Shown: positions 13,573 to 22,200 of the stretch, one piece after another
Layout: every line of letters starts with the position of its first letter
How positions within the stretch are numbered: the first letter of the stretch is position 1
Origin: Rhodovarius sp.
GTDB lineage: Bacteria > Pseudomonadota > Alphaproteobacteria > Acetobacterales > Acetobacteraceae
Length of the DNA: 32,545 nt
Assembly (NCBI GenBank): GCA_025057055.1
Contig: JANWYF010000207.1
Location: 1-32,545, forward strand
Direction of reading: 5' to 3'
Made by a program: the position numbers and the translations under genes
The notes under the pieces: generated by a model
Database searches by the model: none
The model's input: the letters and a program-made list of their open reading frames with translations, nothing else
Told to the model about the DNA's origin: nothing

Positions 13573-14703
13573 ATGAGCACCGCCAATCCCGGCAGCGGGG
13601 AGGATGCACGCCGCATCGCCCGCCCCGCGCCCGATCCTTTCCTCTTCCGCCCGATCAGCCTGCGCGGCGTGACCGCGCGCAACCGCATCATGCTCTCCCC
13701 GCTGTGCGAATACTCGGCCGAGGAGGGCATGCCCAACGACTGGCACCTTGTGCATCTCGGCGCACGGGCGGTGGGCGGGGCCGGCATCGTCTGCGTCGAG
13801 GCGACGCATGTCTCGCCCGAGGGGCGGATCACGCCGCACTGCCTCGGGCTGTGGAATGCCGCCCAACGCGATGCGCTGGCCCGCATCGCCGCTTTCGTCG
13901 CGAAACAAGGCGCGGTGCCGGCGATCCAGCTCGCCCATGCCGGCCGCAAGGGCAGCGTGACCCGCCCCTGGGAGGGCACGCGCCCCATCCCGCCCGAGGC
14001 GGGCGGCTGGCAGACCCTGGCCCCCTCCGCCCTGCCCTTCCTGCCCCACCACCCCCCGCCGCGCGCCATGACCCGTGCCGACATCGCCGAGGTGACGGGG
14101 CAATTCGCCCGCAGCGCCGCGCTGGCGCGGGAAGCCGGCTTTGCCATCCTCGAACTGCACGCCGCGCACGGCTATCTGCTGCACAGCTTCCTCTCCCCCC
14201 TCTCCAACCGGCGGGAGGACGAATATGGCGGGAGCCTCCAGAACCGCGCCCGTTTCCTGCTCGAGGTGGTGGCCGCGGTGCGCGCCGAATGGCCGGCCGA
14301 ACGGCCGCTCTTCGTCCGGCTCTCCTGCACGGAATGGGTCGAGGGCGGGCTCACCCTCTCCGATGCGATCGAGATCGCCCGCCTGCTCCAGGCCACCGGC
14401 GGGGTCGATGTGATCGACTGCTCCTCCGGCGGAGGCGATGCGCGCCAGCGGATCCGCCCCTTCCCCGGCTACCAGGTCCCCTTTGCCGAGGCGATCCGGC
14501 GCGAGGTCGGCATCGCCACCGCCGCCGTGGGGCTCATCACCACCCCGGAAATGGCCGAGGAGATCCTGGCCAATGGCCGGGCCGACCTCATCGTCATGGG
14601 CCGCAAGCTGATGGCCGACCCGCACTGGCCGCTCAAGGCCGCGCGGGCCCTTCACGCCGAAGTGGCCTGGCCCGTGCAGTATGAGCGGGCGAGCCTGACC
14701 TGA
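13573..14703 (+). CDS. NADH:flavin oxidoreductase, Old Yellow Enzyme family, class III (YqjM/XenA-like)
   Basis: A 376-residue FMN-dependent TIM-barrel oxidoreductase. Redox-tuning C45 and Y47 lie in SPLCEYSAEEG, the arrangement of C26/Y28 in YqjM that defines thermophilic-like (class III) enzymes. Substrate-binding H196 and H199 lie in LHAAHGYLLHSFLSP. The R-E-D-E-Y-G-G-S block and the C-terminal phosphate-binding segment (DLIVMGRKLMADPHWP) are intact. These enzymes reduce activated C=C bonds using NAD(P)H; the physiological substrate is usually unknown. The first 20 residues are a poorly conserved extension. It ends the plus-strand run and converges on yjbH. Confidence 0.94.
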   Translation: MSTANPGSGEDARRIARPAPDPFLFRPISLRGVTARNRIMLSPLCEYSAEEGMPNDWHLVHLGARAVGGAGIVCVEATHVSPEGRITPHCLGLWNAAQRDALARIAAFVAKQGAVPAIQLAHAGRKGSVTRPWEGTRPIPPEAGGWQTLAPSALPFLPHHPPPRAMTRADIAEVTGQFARSAALAREAGFAILELHAAHGYLLHSFLSPLSNRREDEYGGSLQNRARFLLEVVAAVRAEWPAERPLFVRLSCTEWVEGGLTLSDAIEIARLLQATGGVDVIDCSSGGGDARQRIRPFPGYQVPFAEAIRREVGIATAAVGLITTPEMAEEILANGRADLIVMGRKLMADPHWPLKAARALHAEVAWPVQYERASLT

Positions 14704-14746
14704 CACGCCCCGCAGCTTCCGCCCCGCCGCATCCGGGGCTCGGGCG

Positions 14747-14770
14747 GCTGCCCGCGGGCACCGCGGCAGC
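14747..14770. terminator. Hairpin between convergent ene-reductase and YjbH genes
   Basis: GCTGCC (14747-14752), a bulged C, GCGG (14754-14757), a 3-base loop, CCGC (14761-14764), GGCAGC (14765-14770): a ten-pair stem with one bulge. It lies in the 124-base gap between two stop codons, so it can serve both strands. There is no T-run. Confidence 0.45.
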
Positions 14771-14827
14771 GCGGCCTGCCTCGCCTCCCGCCCGCCTGCC
14801 GCCACGCCAAGCCGATCGGACCGAGGC

Positions 14828-16957
14828 TCAGCGCAGGAAGCCGAGGTAGCCGCGCCCCAGCGCGAGCGCGCTGCCCTCGCGCGAGAGGTCCCAGAGCGGA
14901 TGGTCCACCACCAGCCGCTGCCCGCCATCCCGCTGCACCGGCCTCAGGTTGAGCCCGACCCGGGCCCGGGTGGCGGGGCCGAAGACATCGAGCGGAATGC
15001 GCAGGTAGATGCCCTTGTCGAAGCTGCCTTCGCCGAAGCGGCGGAAGGGCACATTGGTGAAGGTGGCAAAGCCGCCCACCTCGATGCCGTTGTCGAAACG
15101 CCGGCCGAGCTCGATCGTCCCGCCCCAGTCCCCGGCCAGGTAGCGTCCTGCCCGCAGCACCGCGTAGCTGTTCCACCAGGGCGTGTCCCAGTAGAGCGAG
15201 GCGTGTCCGGTCCAGACGCGGTAGGGCAGAAGCCCGAAGCCTTGGGCATAGTCGCGCTGGCGCACCCAGTTGAGATCGACCCCAAGCGCCAGCCGCCCCC
15301 CCGCCGGGCGCCACAGCAGCTCGCCTGAGAGGCCGGCAAACATCGGCTCGAGCAGCCCCGCGGTCAGCCGCGCATACCAATCGGGCGCGGGGTTCCACAG
15401 CCCCTCCAGATAGAGGGCGGGCAGGCTCGTCCGCCCCTCCCGCGCATAGCGGGCGAAATCGCTGCGCACCCGCGGCAGCACGGAATCGCTCGGCAGCCCG
15501 GCATCGAGGTTCTGCGCCAGGATCTGCTGCACCGACCCGGCAAGCGCGAAGCCCCCGCCGAGCGACAGCCGCGCCCCGGCCGCCACCCCGGCCTGGTAGC
15601 GCAGCGCCGCCGTCGGATCGCCCACCACCAGGTTGAGCCGCGGCTCCACCCCCCAGGAGAGGCCGAGCGGTGCCGCGGCGAAAGCGCTGCGGAACGGTCG
15701 GGCAGGGAGGATTTCGGCCGTCGCATGGATCTCCTCGGCGCTGCCCGCCCCGCGGGCGGCGGCCTCGAACCCCCCCCGCAGCAGGGCGATGCGGCCGATG
15801 GCGGCACCCTCCTGCTGCCAGATCACCTCGACCCGCTCGACCTCGGCCGGCAGATGCGGCTGGGCTGCGCGCAGCACCCTGCCTGCCACCTGGGCGAGGC
15901 TCCGATACCGCCCGCCGGAGACGGCGATGACGGCCGTCAGCCCGCGGATCTCCAGCCCGATCGGGCGGAAGCCGGCCTCCCGCAGGGCCGGGAAGAGGGC
16001 AGCGGCGACCGAGGCCTCGCTCCAGGCCGCCACCGGCGCCGGCCGCGGAGCGAGCGGGGGGCTCGGCGGGCGCGGCAGCAGGAGGGGCGGGGCATGGGGA
16101 TCGAGCCGGGCCGCGATGCGGAAGATCGCATCGCTCCCGTGCACGAAGGCCGCACCGAACTCGAAGTGCTCGGTCTGCCAGGCCAGGCCGGCATGGACCC
16201 GGCTGCGCGCAAGCCCCGTCAGGCCGGTGGTGCGGGCGGGATAGCCGCCGCGTTCGTCGCGCAGCGCATCGGCCGAATACTCGAGCTTGAGCCTGAGGCC
16301 AGAGAGCCTCCCGGCCGGGGTGGAGATGGGCGGCAGCGCATATTCCGCCCCGGCGAAAATGCCGGCGCGGGGCCCGCGGAAGAGTCCCTCGATGCCGGGC
16401 AGACCACCCTGCCCCACCCGGCGCGGACGGGTCTCGAAGGCGGGGTGGAGAAGGCCGAGCGGGTTGCGCAGATCCCCCCCGGTGCCGAGCCTGCCCCAGC
16501 CGAGCCCCAGGCTCAGATCCAGATCCCAGAAGCGTTTCGAGGCGACCACATACTCCCCGGCGTAGATGCCGGTGCCGATCGCATCCTGCAGGCCCACCAC
16601 CACGGCGGGGCGCCAGGCATCCTCGGTCAGCAGGCGCAGCCGCAGGTCGAAGGCGCGGTCGCTGCTGCGCCCGAAGCCGCGGGTGGCGTTGAGCCGGTCG
16701 GCGATGCGGAAAGTGGCCTCCAGGAAGGGCAGCGCCTGCCAGCTGACGAACCAGAAGCTACGGTCGCGGCGGAGCGAGATGCCGGTCTCGATCGTCCCAT
16801 CGGGCCGCATGCGCGCGTTGCGCATCTCGATCAGGCCGGCGCCGCCGAAGTTCGATCCGCTGGGCTCGATCGCCTCCTCGGCGCGGGCGGGCGGGGCGGA
16901 TCCGGCCTCGGCCAGCAGGAGAAGGCAGAGCGCGGCCGCCGCCCGCGCCCGCCTCAT
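14828..16957 (-). CDS. YjbH-family exopolysaccharide outer-membrane protein
   Basis: A 709-residue protein, close in size to E. coli YjbH (about 700). The signal peptide (residues 1-26, cleavage near ARAEE) is followed by SGSNFGGAGLIEMRNARMRPDGT, the family opening. A long beta-strand-rich region with alternating aromatic strands follows, consistent with an outer-membrane barrel. The C-terminal block (KGIYLRIPLDVF and the RPVQRDGGQRL region) is typical of the YjbH domain. In E. coli the yjbEFGH operon is required for an exopolysaccharide, and YjbH is the probable outer-membrane component. The ATG overlaps the upstream SLBB protein stop (ATGA), so both are co-translated. The middle region (about residues 290-430) contains a proline-rich linker and a periplasmic domain. 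Confidence 0.88.
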   Translation of the reverse strand: MRRARAAAALCLLLLAEAGSAPPARAEEAIEPSGSNFGGAGLIEMRNARMRPDGTIETGISLRRDRSFWFVSWQALPFLEATFRIADRLNATRGFGRSSDRAFDLRLRLLTEDAWRPAVVVGLQDAIGTGIYAGEYVVASKRFWDLDLSLGLGWGRLGTGGDLRNPLGLLHPAFETRPRRVGQGGLPGIEGLFRGPRAGIFAGAEYALPPISTPAGRLSGLRLKLEYSADALRDERGGYPARTTGLTGLARSRVHAGLAWQTEHFEFGAAFVHGSDAIFRIAARLDPHAPPLLLPRPPSPPLAPRPAPVAAWSEASVAAALFPALREAGFRPIGLEIRGLTAVIAVSGGRYRSLAQVAGRVLRAAQPHLPAEVERVEVIWQQEGAAIGRIALLRGGFEAAARGAGSAEEIHATAEILPARPFRSAFAAAPLGLSWGVEPRLNLVVGDPTAALRYQAGVAAGARLSLGGGFALAGSVQQILAQNLDAGLPSDSVLPRVRSDFARYAREGRTSLPALYLEGLWNPAPDWYARLTAGLLEPMFAGLSGELLWRPAGGRLALGVDLNWVRQRDYAQGFGLLPYRVWTGHASLYWDTPWWNSYAVLRAGRYLAGDWGGTIELGRRFDNGIEVGGFATFTNVPFRRFGEGSFDKGIYLRIPLDVFGPATRARVGLNLRPVQRDGGQRLVVDHPLWDLSREGSALALGRGYLGFLR

Positions 16958-19689
16958 CGCCGGGCGATCACCGCCAGCGCCGCGGCCGAGATCGCGACCT
17001 GCCCGAGCACCGCCGAGGCATCGCGCAGCAGCCCCCAGGTCTCGTAGGGGGAGGGATCCTGCGGCACCACGATCAGCGAACCGGGCGGGACGGGCGGCCC
17101 GCCCGCTTGCCAGGCACCCAGCCCAGCCGGCACCGAAGTGCCGTTGGGCAGCACGATGAAGGCGCGCGAGGGGTCGGCAAAGCGCTGGGTGCCCCCGGCC
17201 GCGCGCACATACTGGGCGGCGCGCCAGCCGCTCTGGAACTGCAGGCTGCCGGGGTTGAGCACGCTGCCCACCACCGTCACCTCGTTCGGGCGCTTGGGCA
17301 TCACCAGCAGATCGCCCGGTTCGAGCAGGATATCGAGCTCGGGCCGGGCGGCGAGCACGACCGGATTGGCCTCGACCACCAGACGCCCGGCGGCGCGGGC
17401 CTCGCGCAGGGCGGCGGCCATCTCGCGGCCAGCGGCGATCGCGCCGGCAAGATCGGCGCTGCCGCTGCGGTTGCCGATCACCGCCTGGCCGGCGGCCACC
17501 TGCATCAGGCCCATCTCGAGCTCGCGCGCCATGCGCTGGAACCCCTCCTGCTGGCGCTGGCGCACGCTCTCGCGCGTCAGCACGGCGCCGTAGGGGTAGG
17601 CCTGGGGCGTCAGCCCCCCGGCCCGGGCGATGACTTCCGACAGGCGCTCGCCGCGGCGGATGTCGTAGACGCCGGGGCGGAGGAACTCGCCCAGCAGGGT
17701 GACCGGGCCGGCGTCGCGGTCGGTGAAGCCGCGCGGAATGCGCAGCGTATCGCGCGGGGAGAGGCGCACGGCGGCGAAGTTGCGGCTGCGCAGGTCGAGG
17801 ATGGCGCGCGAGAGCGGGACCGCCCCGCTGCCCTCCACCGGCTCGCGCGTCAGCTCCACCGCCGCCAGGTCGGCCGCGTCCGTGACCTCGCCCGCCACCT
17901 CGAGCAGCGCATCGAGGCCGGTGTTGTCGAGCACCGGATAGAGGCCGGGCAGCCGCACCTCGCCCAGCAGCAAGACGGCATGATCGAGCAGGAAGGGCAG
18001 CAGGGAGGGGTAGTCAAGGAAGAGCTGCGGGCAAGGCGTGGTGCCGAAGTCGGGAAAGCCCGCCGCCCGGGCATGGGCAAAGCGCTGCGGGGTGCTGCGC
18101 GCGGCCACCACGAGCTGGGTCAGGGCCGGGCATTCCGCGGCCAGATTCGCCCCCGGCCGGCCCTCGGCCTGTCGGGCGGCCGCCAGCGGCTCCACCCCCT
18201 CTCCGCGCAGGGCGCGCTGGACCGAGGGGCTGGTCAGCCACAAGACGTCGGAGAGGCCGATCAGGATCACCTCATCGCCCTCCTGCAGGCGGATGTCCGG
18301 TCCGCCGGCCATCAGCCGGCCGAGGTCGAAGGGGATCAGCCGGCGCAGCCGCGTCACCGGATCGGCCCGCCAGATCACGCCCATGCGGATGTAGGGATCG
18401 GGGCGCAGAAGGCGCGGGTCCGACAGCAGCCCGCGCAGCGTGGCGCCACGGCCGGCGCTGGCGCGGGTGAGCTGCGTCGTGACATGGCCGGCCAGCCGCA
18501 GCCCGCCTGCCTGGGCATCCACGCCCGGCTGCACCAGCAGCGCATCGCCTCGGCGCAGCGGATCGCGCGGCCCGATCTCGCGAAAGGCGCGGCGGCCTTC
18601 GGCATCCGTGGTCTCGAGCAGGAAGCGATGCCCCGAGGGGCGCAGCGTGTTCCCAGCCAGCCTCAGCATCGCCGCCAGGGGGGCCGAGGCAGCACCCGGC
18701 GGCAGCTCATAGATGCCGGGGCGCGCGACCTCCCCCCCGATCGCCACCACCCCGCCCACCGGGGGCACCAGGATGCGCTCCCCCTCGCGCAGGGTCAGGT
18801 CGGGCGCTGGCCCCTCCCCACCCGCGATCACGGGATAGAGGTCGATCACCCTCTGCCCGACCTGGATCGCGCGCAGGCTGCCGGTGCGCCGCGGCCCGCC
18901 GGCGGCGATCAGGGCATCGAGCACATTGGCGAGCGGCGAGAGGACAACCATGCCGGGGCGCATCACCTCTCCGCCCACGAAGACCGCCACTTGGCGGAGC
19001 TGGCCGATCGAGACGTAGACCTCGCTGCCCGGCAGCTCGCGCGCCACGCGCTCCTCGATCTCGGCGCGCAGGGCGCGCAGGCTCCGCCCGGCGGCTGGGA
19101 TCGGCTGCATATCGGGCGGCAGCAGCAGCCCCTCGCGGGTCACGCGCAGGCTCACGCTCTGCCGGGTGCGGCCGCGGAAGGTCAGGATCACTTCGTCATC
19201 GCGGCCGATCACGTAATCCTCCGGCACCGCGCCGAAGCCCACGCCGGTTGCCGCCTCGCGCTCGGCGCGGAAGCCGTCGTAGCCGAACTGGCGCAGCGGG
19301 GTGGTCAGGCGTGCGGCGAAGAAGGCCTCGACGGGAGAGAGCGGCTCCTCCCGCGCTGGTGGTCCGACGGGTGGGGCCGGCTGGGCCTGGGGATCCGGGG
19401 CTCGCCCGGGCGGGCTGCGCTCCGGCAGGCCGGGCAGGGGCGGCGGCGGGGGGGCCAGCGCGCCTGCTCCGCGCCCCGCCCCGGCATCGAGCAGGCGCTG
19501 CAGGATCTCCTGCTGCGCGGTGGGAGAGAGGCTGGGCAGCGGCGCCCCGCCCGGCAGAACGGGGGGCAGCGAGGGCGGGGCCAGCACCGTCCCGCCACCG
19601 CCTGGCGTCTGTCCCTGCGCCGCCGGCGGCAGACAGAGCACCGGCAGCAGCACGAGGGCGAGGATCAGACGAAGGCGGCGGCTTCTCAT
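16954..19689 (-). CDS. Large polysaccharide export protein with multiple SLBB domains
   Basis: A 911-residue periplasmic/outer-membrane polysaccharide export protein, more than twice the size of Wza. The signal peptide ends at about residue 26 (no lipobox cysteine in the right place), followed by a proline-rich linker (about 30-115). A Poly_export domain lies near 155-235 (VPEDYVIGRDDEVILTFRGR). At least five SLBB repeats are recognisable by their G-E-V-x-x-P-G-x-Y cores at 239-247, 319-327, 576-584, 667-675 and 808-814. Residues 700-780 are helical, and a weak C-terminal hydrophobic segment ends the protein. The start (ATG 19689) is chosen from the signal peptide; the frame is open well upstream. 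A GGAGAG lies immediately before it. It is operonic with yjbH and divergent from the heparinase-like gene. Confidence 0.9.
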   Translation of the reverse strand: MRSRRLRLILALVLLPVLCLPPAAQGQTPGGGGTVLAPPSLPPVLPGGAPLPSLSPTAQQEILQRLLDAGAGRGAGALAPPPPPLPGLPERSPPGRAPDPQAQPAPPVGPPAREEPLSPVEAFFAARLTTPLRQFGYDGFRAEREAATGVGFGAVPEDYVIGRDDEVILTFRGRTRQSVSLRVTREGLLLPPDMQPIPAAGRSLRALRAEIEERVARELPGSEVYVSIGQLRQVAVFVGGEVMRPGMVVLSPLANVLDALIAAGGPRRTGSLRAIQVGQRVIDLYPVIAGGEGPAPDLTLREGERILVPPVGGVVAIGGEVARPGIYELPPGAASAPLAAMLRLAGNTLRPSGHRFLLETTDAEGRRAFREIGPRDPLRRGDALLVQPGVDAQAGGLRLAGHVTTQLTRASAGRGATLRGLLSDPRLLRPDPYIRMGVIWRADPVTRLRRLIPFDLGRLMAGGPDIRLQEGDEVILIGLSDVLWLTSPSVQRALRGEGVEPLAAARQAEGRPGANLAAECPALTQLVVAARSTPQRFAHARAAGFPDFGTTPCPQLFLDYPSLLPFLLDHAVLLLGEVRLPGLYPVLDNTGLDALLEVAGEVTDAADLAAVELTREPVEGSGAVPLSRAILDLRSRNFAAVRLSPRDTLRIPRGFTDRDAGPVTLLGEFLRPGVYDIRRGERLSEVIARAGGLTPQAYPYGAVLTRESVRQRQQEGFQRMARELEMGLMQVAAGQAVIGNRSGSADLAGAIAAGREMAAALREARAAGRLVVEANPVVLAARPELDILLEPGDLLVMPKRPNEVTVVGSVLNPGSLQFQSGWRAAQYVRAAGGTQRFADPSRAFIVLPNGTSVPAGLGAWQAGGPPVPPGSLIVVPQDPSPYETWGLLRDASAVLGQVAISAAALAVIARR

Positions 19690-19715
19690 CTCTCCGGCTG
19701 GACCCAGTTCATCAT
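19686..19715 (-). promoter_or_regulatory. Possible 9-codon leader frame overlapping the SLBB gene start
   Basis: On the minus strand ATG ATG AAC TGG GTC CAG CCG GAG AGA TGA ends so that its TGA overlaps the SLBB ATG (ATGA). The main start has its GGAG only two bases away, which is short, so coupling to such a leader is possible. It may equally be chance. Confidence 0.2.
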
Positions 19716-19745
19716 TCCGGCGACGTATGCAACCATCGCGCGAGC

Positions 19746-21197
19746 ATGGCCAGTAGATTAGCGTTGATGTGGGACGCCGCCATGCGGCTTGGCCCACGCC
19801 CGGTGGTGCTGGCCGCCTGGGGCAAGGGGCCGGGCCGATGGCTTGCCGCCCGGCGCCTGCGCGCAGAACAGCAGGATCTGCTGCGCCCCGGGCAGGATAT
19901 CCGCCCGCTGTGGGAGGCCGCGCGCTGGACCGACCTGCCGGCCGAACCGCGCGCGGCGGCGGAGGCCTGGATGGCGGCCCATCCGCCCTTCTCCGGCCCG
20001 CATTGGCAATGCGGACAGGAGGCGGCGCTGCGGCTGCTCCAGCTCGCTTTGCGCCTGGCGCCGCCGCTGCCGGACTGGGCACGCCCGATCATCACCGCCC
20101 ATCTCCGCCGCATCCAGGCCAATCCGGCCTATGCCCTGGCGCAGGACAACAACCATCCGGTGAGCGAAGCCGCGGGGCTGCTGGCCGGCGCGCTGCTGCT
20201 CGGCGATCCGGCGCTGGCCCGCCGTGCCTCCATTCGGCTTGACCGCGTGACAGCGCGGCTGGTGGCGGCGGATGGCAGTTTTGCCCAGCCCTCTCCCTGC
20301 TACCACCGGTTGATGCTCGATGTGCTGACGGCGGCAGAGCTGCTGCGCCGCCGCTGGGGCGGCCCTCCCGCAGCACCCGGCACCCTGGGCCGGGCGGCGG
20401 CGGCCACGCGCTGGCTGGCCTGGGTCGCCTGCCCGCAGACCGGCGCCCTGCCTCGCATCGGCCATCAGGACGACAGCGCCTTCGACGGCAGCGCCGATGC
20501 GCGCGGCAGCATCGCCCGCGCCGCCGCCCTCTTCGGGGATCCCGGCCCGGCGCCCGACCGCTGGGAGGGGGGCTGGCTGCGCGGCTGGCAGGCGGCCGGT
20601 GCCCGCGTCCTGCTGCGCCGTGGCCCGCTGCGCTTCCGCCCGGCCCATGCCGATCTGCTGCACCTCGAGCTCTGGGACGGCGCGGCCCCGCTGCTGCGCG
20701 ATGCCGGCAGCGGCGCCTACAACCCGCCGCCCGAGTCGCGCTGGTGGCTGTCCTATTTCTGGTCCACGGCCGCCCACAACACGGTCGCCTTCGACGGGGA
20801 GGATCAGATGCCGCGCCTGTCCACCTTTCTGCACGCGCATTGGCCGCGCTGCGGGACCACCGCCGACGGCGGGGCGGATTGGCTGGAGGATGCGCGCGGC
20901 CGGCGTCATCTGCGGCAGGTGGAAGCGGCCGGGCGCCGCTGGCTTGTGATCGACCGTCTGTCAGGCCCCTATCGCGAGGCGGCGCTCTATTGGCACCTTG
21001 CCCCGGCCGATTGGCGGCTGCTGCCGGATGGGGTCGAAAGCGGGCGAGCGCGCCTGCGCATCGCCGGCGAGGGAGAGATGACGGTCAGCCTCGAGCAGGG
21101 ATGGCACAGCCCGCGTTACGGGGTGGTCGAGCCCTCGCCAGTGCTGGTGGCGCGCGGGCGGGTGGGCGGCTTCGTCACCCGGGTGGAGCTGCCCTGA
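19746..21197 (+). CDS. Heparinase II/III family protein
   Basis: A 483-residue putative polysaccharide lyase. The N-terminal alpha/alpha-toroid includes AQDNNHPVSEAAGL (about 135-148), with the conserved NNH/E motif, and SPCYHRLMLDVL (about 181-192) with the family tyrosine. The C-terminal beta-sandwich Hepar_II_III domain includes the hallmark LLRDAGSGAYNPP and STAAHNTVAFDGEDQ (about 339-353), the latter with the conserved histidine. There is no obvious signal peptide. Family enzymes eliminate uronic-acid polymers, but many alphaproteobacterial members are uncharacterised. Placed head to head with the SLBB/YjbH export genes, with 56 bases between, it is likely to act on the same polysaccharide. 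The start is ATG 19746, with a weak ribosome binding site; ATG 19767 is an alternative. Confidence 0.88.
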   Translation: MASRLALMWDAAMRLGPRPVVLAAWGKGPGRWLAARRLRAEQQDLLRPGQDIRPLWEAARWTDLPAEPRAAAEAWMAAHPPFSGPHWQCGQEAALRLLQLALRLAPPLPDWARPIITAHLRRIQANPAYALAQDNNHPVSEAAGLLAGALLLGDPALARRASIRLDRVTARLVAADGSFAQPSPCYHRLMLDVLTAAELLRRRWGGPPAAPGTLGRAAAATRWLAWVACPQTGALPRIGHQDDSAFDGSADARGSIARAAALFGDPGPAPDRWEGGWLRGWQAAGARVLLRRGPLRFRPAHADLLHLELWDGAAPLLRDAGSGAYNPPPESRWWLSYFWSTAAHNTVAFDGEDQMPRLSTFLHAHWPRCGTTADGGADWLEDARGRRHLRQVEAAGRRWLVIDRLSGPYREAALYWHLAPADWRLLPDGVESGRARLRIAGEGEMTVSLEQGWHSPRYGVVEPSPVLVARGRVGGFVTRVELP

Positions 21198-21211
21198 ATG
21201 CGGCCGTGAGG

Positions 21212-21236
21212 TGCCGGCTGGCTTGCCGGGCCGGCA
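21212..21236 (+). terminator. Hairpin downstream of the heparinase-like gene
   Basis: TGCCGGC (21212-21218), an 11-base loop, GCCGGCA (21230-21236): a perfect 7-bp stem 15 bases after the heparinase stop. The rest of the 270-base gap to 21467 holds further GC-rich partial dyads and no gene I can support. Confidence 0.35.
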
Positions 21237-21467
21237 GCGCTGCGCCAGCGGGCGGGCGGATCCGGCCGGCGGAGCAAATGCGCGGAGATGCCGGCCGCCG
21301 CTTTGCCGCGGCGGGCGGTGGCGCTCGGATGGCACCCCGGGCGAGGGGATCAGCCAGGCCTTCGCCCCGGCCGGGCCTGGCCGGCCCGCGCGGTTCGGCG
21401 GATGCTGGGCGCCGGGTGAGCGGGAGGACCGCGAGAGCGACCACAACAGCACGGGGGAGAGCAGCCC

Positions 21468-22109
21468 ATGGGCGATGATCTGCGGCTGAGCCCATCCGGA
21501 CTGCACAGGGCTTACGGGCAGCGTTTCGATCCCGCACGGCTGGCCTGGGTGCCCGATCCGGCCGCCCCCTGCCCCGGGCGGGCGGTGACGGCGGAGGAAG
21601 CGGCGGCCTGGGCCCTGCGCGAGGCCGGGGCGCCGCGCCTGCCGGTTGCCATCATCGGCCCGCGCGAGGCCTCGCCCGCCGTGCTCGCAGCGGCGGCGGA
21701 GGCAGGCCGGCGGCTCGGTGGGCTCGGCTTTCCCCTGCTCTGCGGCGGGCGCGGCGGGGCGATGGCTGCCGCCTCGGCCGGCTGCGCCGAGGCCGGGGGG
21801 CTGATGATCGGGCTGTTGCCCGGCGATGATTGGCGCGAGGCCAATCCCCACCTCACGGTGCCGATCGCCACCGGCATCGGGGAAGCCCGCAATGCGCTGA
21901 TCGCCACCGCCGCCTTCGCGCTGGTCGCGGTCGGCGGGGCGGAGGAGCCCTTCAGCTACGGCACCCTGACCGAGATGGGCTTCGCCCTGCGCCTGGGCCG
22001 GCTGGTGCTGGCCCTGCCGCTGGCACCCCAGGTGCCGGGCGCACGCGCCTGCGCGTCGATCGAGGAGGCGGTGCGGCTGGTGGCACGCCGCTACCTGGGC
22101 CTCGAGTGA
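21468..22109 (+). CDS. SLOG / LOG-like Rossmann nucleotide-binding protein (TIGR00725 type)
   Basis: A 213-residue protein. Residues 57-213 form a Rossmann-like SLOG domain: LPVAIIGPREASP opening strand, nucleotide-binding GGRGGAM at 93-99, LMIGLLPGDDWREAN near 112-126, GIGEARNALI at 136-145, and VGG...GTLTEM at 155-170. The TIGR00725 group is related to lysine-decarboxylase-like LOG phosphoribohydrolases and to DprA. In typical members the glycine pair is followed directly by YGTLSE, but here six extra residues (AEEPFS) separate them. The first 55 residues form an extension not found in the minimal fold (SGLHRAYGQRFDPARLAWVPD). The ATG follows GGGGGAGAG. Function is unknown; binding of a nucleotide or its derivative is the safe inference. 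Confidence 0.8.
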   Translation: MGDDLRLSPSGLHRAYGQRFDPARLAWVPDPAAPCPGRAVTAEEAAAWALREAGAPRLPVAIIGPREASPAVLAAAAEAGRRLGGLGFPLLCGGRGGAMAAASAGCAEAGGLMIGLLPGDDWREANPHLTVPIATGIGEARNALIATAAFALVAVGGAEEPFSYGTLTEMGFALRLGRLVLALPLAPQVPGARACASIEEAVRLVARRYLGLE

Positions 22110-22200
22110 GCAGGCGGGCCGCCCCTGCCTCCCGCGCCCCCTCCCGCGCGGCACGCGGCCGGGCGCACCGCCCCTGCCCGCCCGCGGAACGCCCGCCGAC

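Noticed and set aside
21175-21537. Minus-strand frame with a signal-peptide-like stretch (RAVVVALAVLPLTRRPASAE)
   Set aside because: It overlaps the start of the SLOG gene and the heparinase end antisense. The rest is proline/arginine-rich without fold, and there is no convincing ribosome binding site. Kept only as a curiosity.
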